This document shows positions 40,313 through 64,000 of a stretch of 64,000 bases of DNA, piece by piece; the first letter of the stretch is position 1, and each line of letters begins with the position of its first letter. Source of the stretch: Limanda limanda (taxonomy: Eukaryota > Chordata > Actinopteri > Pleuronectiformes > Pleuronectidae); assembly GCF_963576545.1 (NCBI RefSeq), contig NC_083656.1:11186393-11250392 (forward strand), given 5' to 3'. Made by a program: the position numbers and the translations under genes. The notes below the pieces were generated by a model. The model had not been told where the DNA came from. It worked only from the letters and a program-made list of their open reading frames with translations, and did not search any database.

Positions 40313-41134
40313 CTGAAAAGTGACAAAAGACGTCTGTCAGCAAATGGCTAGAATGACTTCAGGATGTCAAAGCTGTTCTTTACTGACTGTACCTGTCCCC
40401 TAAGGTGGCCGCCGCTGTCCACACAGAGGAAGAGGGATGATGACAGTCCCTTGATGACTACGTGGCCTGGTCTGATAGATTTCAGCTGCAGCACACCTGG
40501 AAACACAGAAACATGAATGGATGGGTCGTCTTAAGGAATCTCCTGCTGCTCTCAATTTTCTGGGCCTCAAAGGATCGGGTGAATTGCGTTTATGTATCCG
40601 AAAAATGGATCCTTTGCTGCCTGTTGCCTTTAATACTCACTGTAAAGTGTCTGGACTTCACTTCCTGACACCCTGCCGTCCTCGGTCATCTGCAGATACA
40701 TGTCTTTCCTGTGGTTATCTGAGAGACGAAGAAAAAGTGGAGACAGAAATCAGCATGATGAGGAAGTTAAGGTGTTTCAGAGCAACATTGTAGCATCAAT
40801 ATCTCGTATTTGCATTAAATCTGGGACTAAATTTGTAATTGTTTATGTCAGGTTTATTTAAACAGCACATTAAACCTGGTTGAGCAAAGTTATTTACAAA
40901 GTAAAAAGGTAAAATGAGAATTCAGCAATATGCAATATATCATACTAGTAATGATAATAGAATACAATAAAAAGGTGTATAAATACCTGTGTAGAGATGC
41001 ACTTCTCTCACTTGATTGTTAAAGGACAAAAGGGGGTTGGAGTCACGGAGATAAAACGCCCGAGAGGATGGAAGTAGAATGATAAAGAGGAAAGAGCACA
41101 GGTAAGAGAAAGGTGTTTGTGAAAAGGAAACCAT
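40022..41134 (-). CDS. fgf21: Fibroblast growth factor 21
   Basis: Secreted endocrine FGF that signals through FGF receptors with beta-klotho and governs fasting metabolism in mammals. Four coding exons on the minus strand: 40987-41134, 40641-40718, 40393-40496, 40022-40312 (phases 1, 1, 0; all GT-AG), 206 residues. Residues 1 to about 26 are a signal peptide. The mature start (DSNPLLSFNNQVREVHLYT) lines up with human FGF21 (DSSPLLQFGGQVRQRYLYT). The core has VLQLKSIRPG, two cysteines matching the FGF21 disulfide (FLCV, ADCTFKELL) and DGY near the receptor site. The C-terminus SPQF resembles the SPSF/SPSY klotho-binding end of FGF19/21. It sits between kcna7 and ppfia3, which are also near FGF21 in mammals. 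FGF19 is the main alternative but fits the N-terminus and location less well. The intron after HLYT is not in the usual three-exon FGF plan. Confidence 0.92.
40393..40496 (-). CDS. fgf21: fgf21 exon 3: central FGF core
   Basis: 104 bases, acceptor TTCCAG and donor GTACAG. It encodes VLQLKSIRPGHVVIKGL, then SSLFLCVDSGGHLRGQ, equal to the middle exon of all FGF genes (human LLQLKALKPGVIQILGV and RFLCQRPDG). Confidence 0.9.
40641..40718 (-). CDS. fgf21: fgf21 exon 2: first beta strands
   Basis: 78 bases, acceptor TCTCAG and donor GTGAGT, both phase 1. It encodes DNHRKDMYLQMTEDGRVSGS and the following TLYS, matching the LEIREDGTVGG segment of FGF21. Too short to appear as an independent ORF. Confidence 0.87.
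40987..41134 (-). CDS. fgf21: fgf21 exon 1: signal peptide and mature N-terminus
   Basis: Starts at the ATG at 41134 and ends before donor GTATTT. 49 codons plus one base. A hydrophobic core (YLCSFLFIILLPSS) follows a short N-region, with a likely cleavage near SSRA/FYL. Reading through the donor meets a stop after 15 codons, so splicing is required. Confidence 0.88.
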
Positions 41135-41402
41135 TTGGAACTCTTGAAAGAAGATAAATAAGGAATAAATACAAAAAAATAACTTAAAAAAGGTTTGATA
41201 AAATATTAAATAATAGATATAAATAATAAATATTAAAAATACTCCGCAAACAACTTCTTTTCACTTCAACTCTGAACAAGTGCAAGTTTTGGGTCCTTTT
41301 TAAGGAGTTGGGAGAAGGAGGTCCCACTTCATGAGAGCAACATATGAGTCAGACATGATTGAATGGGATTTAGTGCTGAGAGGAAGACCTGTGCTTCCAC
41401 TC

Positions 41403-41410
41403 TATATATG
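41403..41410 (-). promoter_or_regulatory. fgf21: Candidate TATA box for fgf21
   Basis: On the minus strand the sequence reads CCATATATAGAG about 270 bases before the fgf21 ATG, which would place the start of transcription near 41375 with a roughly 240-base leader. An AP-1-like TGAGTCA lies at 41345-41351. This rests on motif and position only. Confidence 0.3.
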
Positions 41411-42369
41411 GGCTTCTTCCGTGTCACGTACAGTCACTGCTCATAATGTCGGGGTTTCTCGACACCCAAGGGTGCAGGTGGGTTCGAGATTCCTCTGAAC
41501 CCGTGACTCCATAATTCACACTCTTTTGGCAGATTATTTTGACATTGAACTCTGAGTAACAGTATGTGTTTATGAAAAATGAGTTTCCCTCTTATAGTAT
41601 ACACAAACTCAAGGGTCACGGTTTGTTCGGTTCCCATTTTTGGCAAAAGAATGTCAAGAATATTCCTCCTTTTACCGAGGTCTATTTTTTACTATTCTAT
41701 TTTTATTTCACAATTTTGTGCTTTGTTCCCAAAGGCAAAAAACCAAATACGAGAAATCATCCTTAGTTGTTTCCAGACAAAACAGGTTGCAGAAACCAAG
41801 GAATCTCCTCCATGTGTGCTTGCACTTCAAAAACACACACATTTCTCAACGTAACACAAACACCTCTCTCTGCGTCATCCAATGAAAACATTCTTAAAAC
41901 AATTACGAGAGGAAGCGACAAGTTCTTTTTAGTTGTGTTTACCTTAATTTGATTTATAGTCTGTGTGTGTGTGTCTGGGGGGGGGGGGGGGGGATGATGA
42001 TGGGAATAGTCAATCCTAAAGAAAAGGCATGTTTACTGGACTGCAGCTGTGCAGACCCCAGACAGGCCCGGATTTCAGCTTGTGCTTTCCGGTGACGAAA
42101 CGCGACGTGTCCCCCCCGAGCAACATTACTTTGCCTTTAAAGTGCATCTCCCCTCTGATTCACACCAGCAACGTAATGGTCCAAAAAATTAAATCACCTC
42201 CTCATTGCTCACCTGCCAATCAAAACAGAGTAAATACATACTTAGGTCTAGACAATTATTCGCAACGCTGTCGGGAGAATAAAGTGATGAATAGATTCTT
42301 CAATCGTCCAATCTCCTTACAATGTATAGATCGTTGATATATTTTAATGATGTTGGGAAATTACATATA

Positions 42370-43534
42370 CAGTCCCTGACAAAAGTCTTGTCACTTATCC
42401 ATTTTGTAGAAACAACAGCCTATAACCTGACTTCTAATTTATCCATTGGTTTTAGAAATGGCTCATATGAAAGCTTAAACCCTCCCAAATTATGTTTAAT
42501 ATACTATAAATAAATTTTCTTCACTGAAGAAAGATTGATCAATTAATAAACACAGAAAGGTCAGATTTTGGCATGACAAAACTTTTGTCGCCTACAGAAA
42601 GTAATGTGAAAATTTAACAAATAATTTACTTCAAATACGAAAATATGTTGCAAAACATCAGTGAATTAAGTAGGGGTGCTGTGAGATCCATATTTAATAT
42701 CTTGTATGACTTCCATGAGCTTGAAGGACTGCATCCATGCAGTTCGACAATGATTCATACAAGTTATTGATGAAGTCATCAGGAATAGCAAAGAAAGCAG
42801 TCTCACATGCCTCCCAGAGTTCATCAAGGTTCTTTGGTTTCGTCTTCCATGCTTCCTCTTTCATTCTACCCCAGACATGCTCAATGATGTCCATGTCTGG
42901 TGACTGGGCTGGCCAGTCCTGGAGCACTTGATCTTCTTTGCCTTGAGGAACTTTGATGTAGAGATGGAAGTATGCGATGGAGCACCATCCTGCTGCAAAA
43001 TTTGACCCCTTGTATGGTTGGGAAGGTAAGAGGTAGCTAATACTTCTTGATGTTTTAGGCTATTGATATTGCCTTCCACCCTGCAAATCCCTCGCACACC
43101 CCTATGGTCTGGGGATGTAACCCCAGACCATGATTTTTCCGCCACCAAACTTAACTGTTTTCTGGGTGAATCTCGGATCCATGCGGGCTCCAGTAGGTCT
43201 CCTGCAATATTTGCGGCGGCTGTGATGTAATTCAACCGAAGATTCATCTGAGAAATCCACCTTCTGCCACTTTTCCAGCATCCATCCTTTTAGCAGGCTG
43301 TGGGCCACACGTGTTTTTAATTGCCTTTTGTTTCGTGCTGGTTTCTGGGCACTAGTTCGACCATGAAGGCCATTTCGAGACAGAATTCTACAAACTGTCC
43401 TGGTTGACACAGGGACTTGAGGTGACCAGGCCTGGTGGAGCTCTGCTGCAGTGGAAAAGGGGCTATTACAATTATATTTGAGGGGCACTTAAGGTCAACT
43501 TGTACCCAAGCGACAAGACTTTTGTCAGGGACTG
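42370..43534 (-). mobile_element. Degenerate Tc1/mariner DNA transposon
   Basis: A 1,165-base element bounded by inverted repeats that begin CAGTCCCTGACAAAAGTCTT at both ends (about 27 bases, one mismatch seen) and flanked by TA on each side, as in Tc1 insertions. The minus strand between the repeats encodes pieces of a Tc1 transposase in three frames. A repeat-like TGACAAAACTTTTGTCG copy lies 204 bases inside the left end, recalling the IR/DR arrangement of many fish Tc1 elements. The spacing from right repeat to coding remnant is only about 45 bases, so the part for the N-terminal DNA-binding domain is missing. Confidence 0.92.
42694..43488 (-). pseudogene. Tc1 transposase remnant, frameshifted
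   Basis: Cut-and-paste transposase of the DD34E type, dead here. Three overlapping frames (43102-43488, 42861-43247, 42694-42927) carry successive blocks: VSTRTVCRILSRNGLHGR and VDFSDES (first Asp), QQDGAPSHTS (second Asp), and WPAQSPDMDIIEHVWGRMK (Glu). At least two frameshifts, near 43110 and 42925, break the gene. About 80-90 N-terminal residues normal for the family are absent. It cannot make an active enzyme and would need one in trans to move. Confidence 0.9.
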
Positions 43535-45428
43535 TATATATATAGTGTTTATTTTATGATTCTCACTTTCTGCTACATGTCGACCCTCCACTGTTACTGA
43601 AGTGGACCTGAGCAAAAACTATACTATTAATAATATTATATTCGTTAAGATGAAACTCAGCCAGGAGAGGGCGCTCTCCTGTTTATTCGTTTAGTCTCTG
43701 CTGGCATAGTTGCATAGTGTCAGTAGTTCCATCACTGCCAACGCCAGCCACAGTGTTAAAAAAACTAATTGAAATGTTTTAATTCATATTGTCCTATTTC
43801 TTATTTTCATTATGACTCCATAGATTAAGGATATTGATATAAGCCTATATATCAATTTTTTTTTAATCATTTATCAGTTATAAATTCAATTTATTTGTAA
43901 AATTCCTCTTATATTTCACCTGTTTAGAATTTACAAAATAACACTGGTACTATTAATAACCTTGGTCATGCCTAAATATGGAGCTTTGGGGTTTCCTTTT
44001 CCTGTCTTGGCTCATCTCCAGTCCTCTGGTGCTCAATTCAGTCGCCTGTGCAAAATCACCAACTCTACAAAGAGTTTATGCAATTTTTTTGTGAATTTCC
44101 ATGTGTCACGTAAATATGCAATTTCATCAGGGGTGAAATAAATATATCCCTACGCTGTAGCATAATATAACAAAAATAGGAAAAGAATGCATTACACATA
44201 ACTAAAGCATTTGCACTACAGGACCACATAGCACCTCTCTAAGCCCCCCCCCCCAACCCCCTCCCCATCTCACTCCTTTCATGCCCTGTCTAGTGGTATC
44301 TTAGTAACAGTATGCTCCTTAGCTCTATGCATTCAAGCTACCAAAGCTGACAGTTTGAGGATAAACCTGGCATTTACATTTTAATGGCTCATATCCTCAC
44401 AGACGACTGAGAGCCCAGTTGCTCACACTCACCTGTGAGCGCTCAGTGGGAAAGCCGCAGCAAAAAAAACTCCTTCAGTAGCATTGTACAGGTATGTTTT
44501 TTTTTTAATTACAGCTTTTACAATCATTATCATTATTGTTCATCATATTATATTCAATCATCATCACTACTATCCAATAATATGAATTTAAATCATCATA
44601 GCACAATTTGTTTTTGTTTTTTCTCAAAATGTACACATACAAGTAGCATATCTTAAATGTCCATAATTTAAAACGTATTTCCTTTTGTCAACCTAAAATG
44701 AAATTACAGTCAGTCTTAAAACTAAGTATGAAATGAAGGTACAGTTTAATACACACACACACACACACACATACATACTGTACATACATACAATAGCAGT
44801 TATCATACAAAATGATAAAAACAAAATACACACGTTTTACAAAGTCCTGACCCAAGCTTCCACATCATTAGATGATTGATATCATGGCGTTCACTCTAAA
44901 ATGGTTGATTTTGGCATGCATATTAACACAAATGCTTCAATCTTTTTATTTTTTATTCCTAGTTTGAACAGGAGTTTGTCATAAAGCACTTTGCTAATTG
45001 TCTCATTGTCTGACCTATTCACATTTGTGCATCTCATGTCTGTTATGGCTTAAGAACATACATCTCATTTATCCTTTATACACTTACACACATTCTCCCC
45101 CTTGGACCTCCCTCTCCCCCGGACTCTCCACTGTGTTACGTTACTAGGCAGAGTATGTTCTAGCGTCAGTCTATGTTGTAGAAAGAACACTTGAAGGGAC
45201 GTGTCAGGCTATAATTGTCTCGATCTGAACAGGAATGCATTTTCCAGTTTTTAAAAAACCCACAAACTATAAATTCATTGTGTCAATATTGCCGTCTCAC
45301 ACTCAAAAAACAGAAGAGGAATTCACAAGAGGCGATGGTCACTTTCTACAGGATCAAACAGCATCATGCCACAACTATGGATGAAGGTGAAGTGAGACGG
45401 ATAGAGAGAGAGAGAGACAAAGAGAGGG

Positions 45429-45461
<33 letters not shown>

Positions 45462-45724
45462 AACAGATGAATAAACAAACACTCACTCATTATTTTATCA
45501 TCTTTTCACAACTCATTCACTCAGTGTCTTTGATTCTTCGAGGCTCGAACGTTGTTTGTCATCTTCTGGTGTGTCCATCCGCAGTCTGTGTGTGTGTATG
45601 TTTTTTTTTTCTTCTTTTCCTTGGGTTTAAAATGGAGGAGGGGGGTCTGCAAAATGGAGAACACACTTGACGAACCCTAGAAGCCCCTGCTGAGATGTGA
45701 CGTTTGATTCGGTGTTCACACGAG

Positions 45725-45730
45725 TTTATT
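45725..45730 (-). terminator. ppfia3: Possible ppfia3 polyadenylation signal (AATAAA)
   Basis: AATAAA on the minus strand about 60 bases after the ppfia3 stop. This would make a very short 3' UTR, so a distal site nearer 44-45 kb is just as likely. Confidence 0.3.
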
Positions 45731-45789
45731 TTTATCCGCAGATACCGTCAGTCTGCGAGGATGCTTCTCTCACCTGGTGTGCTTATCTT

Positions 45790-60852
<15,063 letters not shown>

Positions 60853-63800
60853 GAGACCGCGGCGTGGGTGTCAAGTTATCAATGAAGAAAAAATCTAAAT
60901 GGGGGGATTGTGCGTGCAAATTGTGTCTTTCCGTGCCTTGCTTTTTTTGTGTTTTTGAGCTTGTACTAAAAGTGTGATGTAGAAAATATAAATCTTCACT
61001 CCTCCAAAAATATCGTTCCTTTGGTCATGTCTACACGTCTTCTGGTGTGTATTGCCTTTGTGTATTTCTCCGGCACTTCTCCTTTGTACGTGTTTGCTCA
61101 CTTGTCTTCCCTCACAACGTCCCGACCTGCATGGCAGACGATCAGAATGCTTGCGTGTTCCTGCGTTATGCAAGAGGTATCTACGGGGAAGCCATTCTGT
61201 GGGTGGCTAGGATTGGCGGAGGGTGAGGGAGGGAAGGGGGTCGATGGGGGTAAGGAAAGGGATAAAGGAGGCCTGATGCTCCAAAATTGTGTCCACGAGG
61301 CAGAGCTCCTCACTGCACCACGGGTAGGAGCTGAAAAACAAAGCAGGCATTGCATTAGATCCCCCTCAATAAACTTCACTGTGCATTAAATGAGGAAGGA
61401 CGCTGCAAGCAAGAGATGTAGTTTGAGACAACACAGGCTAATGTAGCTCTATGGAAATGTGACAGTAATACCAACTGATGGATTGCAATTAGCATTTTTA
61501 CAAAATAAAGAACATGTTGACTTAGTGAATGTAATAATGTAATGACAACCCCAATAGAAATCAAATAGGATCTGGATCTCTGCTTAATACATCCACTGAG
61601 CCTTTTGATCTTAACTTACAGTGAATGAAATTGAGGATATCTTTATATACAACACAGTAACTCATGCATCAGACATCTTTCAGAGACAGGAATGATAATA
61701 TTACTGTTGAGTTGAGTGATCAGAACGCTGCTTGTGTGTTAAAGTAGAAACCTGAGATTTTGATAACCATTAGTGAGCTAAACTGAAAATAAAGACTGGA
61801 AGCAGGGTAAATCCATAGACTGTATACAAAGATGGACGGCATGACTGCTCTCCAAAAATGAAGCAACATCGTCTTGATTGCCCCCTGGTGGATGGCTGCA
61901 AGATAGGAAAGAATCCCAAACTCCTCCATGTTAGGGGATAGGACATTTACCAAATTAAATAGTCAAAGTGCACATAGAATACATTTTCCACAGTGGTGGA
62001 TTCTGTCATTTAAGGTAGTTAGCCAGATAACTCACATTCAAATGTTTATTACAGCAGTAGAACATGTTAATGTTTGGCGCCTAGGCTCTGACTTTATCAG
62101 TAAGCCAGATATGATAACATAGATATGATGAGTGTGATGAGGAAATATTTATAACCCCCCCGTCTGAGCCTACAGGTGGATGCTGTGGTGGTGGAGGGGC
62201 TGAAGCAACTGGCAGCAATACTGACGCAGAAGTGAGCAAAGGGAGTTACAGGAAATTGTCTCTGCTTAAATAGGCTGCCAAATTGGGTGGGTGTGCATTA
62301 TAGATGATTGTGGAGAGAGATGTATGTCACATGATGCATGTCACACCTGATTGGAGAAGCGCATCTCGAGTTAGCCGTCTGAACTAGCTCGCAAGTGTCG
62401 CTCCATTTCTTAATCCCACTAATTTATGTCCAACTGTTTTTCTGCTAAGTTTGGTTTTAATTAGTTAGTTAATGCTATAAAACATAGGGTTAACTGGATG
62501 ATGGACAGCTGAGACTGACTCACTATTGTTCGAGTGTCTTTCGGCAGGAATTCACTACTGCTTCATTTCTGGATAGTGAGAGGAAGTGGACACGCATAGT
62601 CCATCTTTAAATTCAGTCCATGGGTGAAACAGTGTGCATGGTTTTGTTCAAAGAAAACAAAACTCATCTCAACCTGTCGTTTGTATTCAAAAATAACTTG
62701 AAAGTGCAGGTATGGATTTCTTTAGCTAAACTAAGCTAAGATAATGGGAGCTAAGCTAATAATTCCCGAATATTGAGCCATGCTTTACACAATCAATGAT
62801 CTCAAAGAGATCAATGTGTTGTTCCCTTTCACCATGTTGTTAAAATGCTCATCTTAATGATAAAAACAGTCCTCAGTAAGAAACTGTATGATCCACTCAT
62901 CTTCCATTTCCTGTGTTTCTTTTTTCCCTGAATAAGGCCTCTCTCTCTCTCTCTCTCTCTCCCTCTCCCTGCAAACACTGAGCCAAATGGTATGGATTCA
63001 GGCAATCAACATTATTATAGCGCCTGGTGTCCCTCTCCTCTTCCCTCCTATATTCTTCACTGTCTAGTCGACAATACTCAAGGGCTTGCACTGGCCTTTA
63101 TACTTTTAAGTGGTTTGGACTGATTTAGTACCCGATGCAGGCTTATTTACGTCAGTCAGACTGGGCTGCAAAATAAAGAATTTCTTCGTCCGAACAAAAT
63201 CATGCATTTTGTGATCAGACATATTTATTAGCACAAGAGAGGATTAGCAGCAGTGAAAACAAGTCTCTGCCAGTGGTCTTATTGTTATTATGTGGACGTC
63301 CGTGACCGAAGATGGGGACTGAGAGCTGGTAATTGGAGACCTGATGCAGCTCTGCATTAGCTCCTCATGCTGGTGAGCCGGCCAGAGCACTTGGCATCCC
63401 CACTGTGTCCCACTAAAAAACAACTTACTTCCTTTCCCGCTCCACCGAGGGATAATCACTGATGCAGGACTGAGCCAGCGTCCATGACATTTCCTTAAAA
63501 TATAGTTCCACTGTTTAAAGTGACCTCAGATTTAAGGACTGTTTTGAACTTCTCTAACACGGTGATTAATGCGTATGCAGCCTGCCGTAGCTGCATGGAC
63601 ATTAACAAAGGGGTAGACTTATAAGGCCCTGGTGTAATTTAAGATTGAGTGATAACCTGCTTCATAGCTGCAAAAGATCTGTAAGTGTCAGTCCTGAATT
63701 AGGCCATGCTAAAGGTCTGCTTAGTGCCCAGGAAATGATGTTGATGATGCTGATTTTGATTAATGATGCTTTTTGGCATTGTATCATTGGTTGCAATAGG

Positions 63801-64000
63801 GGATTTGTAAGGAGACAATGATGCAAAAGCATACTGCTGTATACTTTTCACAGTTTTGACACAAACACAATAGTTGTCACTTTTTGGATCATCCATAATC
63901 AATTTACGGTCTTTTAACGGCACTGTCCAAGTATTTGAAATTGCAGGGTCAAGCGTTGACGTGTATGTGAATATTTGCCCAAATCTGATCTTTAAAGTAT
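60853..64000. other. Upstream region of ppfia3
   Basis: It holds the ppfia3 leader and promoter, but I cannot place a transcription start: there is no clear TATA box and a non-coding 5' exon may exist. The rest has the repeat at 61.8 kb, a CT tract at 62939-62960 and AT-rich DNA. No further gene was recognised up to the window end. Confidence 0.6.
61810..61947 (+). repeat. Teleost interspersed repeat copy
   Basis: It starts ATCCATAGACTGTATACAAAG, passes through GCCCCCTGGTGG and ends TCCTCCATGTTAGGGGATAGG. I know this string pattern as a high-copy, non-coding repeat of percomorph fish. A decayed piece in opposite orientation (AGTCCATCTTTAAATTCAGTCC) is at about 62597-62622. Confidence 0.6.

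Larger units (their letters stand above)
41411..45789. other. Interval between fgf21 5' end and ppfia3 3' end
   Basis: Besides the Tc1 element this stretch holds a G-run at about 41977-41993, a CA microsatellite near 44751-44770, and low-complexity AT-rich DNA. fgf21 starts here and ppfia3 ends here, both on the minus strand. No further gene was recognised. Confidence 0.6.

Noticed and set aside
42029..42337. 102-codon ORF upstream of fgf21
   Set aside because: No similarity or splice context; random composition.

Overview
The window is vertebrate nuclear DNA, almost certainly from a ray-finned fish and probably a percomorph. Genes are split by GT-AG introns and lie in AT-rich, microsatellite-rich DNA. 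The interspersed repeats (a Tc1 element, a TTAA-flanked MITE, a short repeat with a 'ccatagactgtat...ccccctggtgg' core) are of kinds familiar from teleosts. There are no bacterial or viral genes, operons or CRISPR arrays.

Four protein-coding genes could be reconstructed to the splice site. (1) The 3' part of kcnc3 (Kv3.3 potassium channel, + strand, coding exons at 9543-12755); its first exon, with the T1 domain, lies upstream of the window. (2) A complete kcna7 (Kv1.7, + strand, 34063-37552) in two coding exons with an intron in the S1-S2 linker. (3) A complete fgf21 (- strand, 40022-41134) in four coding exons, encoding a 206-residue secreted hormone. (4) A complete ppfia3 (liprin-alpha-3, - strand, 45790-60852) in 30 coding exons and 1,238 codons, ending in the VRTYSC tail. 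All exon junctions have GT/AG ends and compatible phases.

Layout: 1-9.5 kb is the long first intron of kcnc3 (microsatellites, no exon recognised). 9.5-12.8 kb holds kcnc3 exons. 12.8-34 kb is a gene-poor, AT-rich interval with only doubtful ORFs. 34-37.6 kb is kcna7. 37.6-40 kb is the spacer between the convergent kcna7 and fgf21. 40-41.1 kb is fgf21. 41.1-45.8 kb holds a dead Tc1 transposon and spacer. 45.8-60.9 kb is ppfia3, with a MITE in its third intron. 60.9-64 kb is the ppfia3 upstream region with a repeat copy.

The set kcnc3, kcna7, fgf21, ppfia3 matches genes that lie together on human 19q13.33, so this is an old linkage group. kcnc3 and ppfia3 act in neurons (fast repolarisation; presynaptic active zone), kcna7 mainly in muscle, and fgf21 is an endocrine metabolic signal. 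The genes are neighbours by ancestry rather than parts of one pathway. I found no wholly new system; the points most worth checking are the fgf21 intron structure, the charged N-terminal extension of kcna7, the MITE, and one unexplained coding-like ORF.
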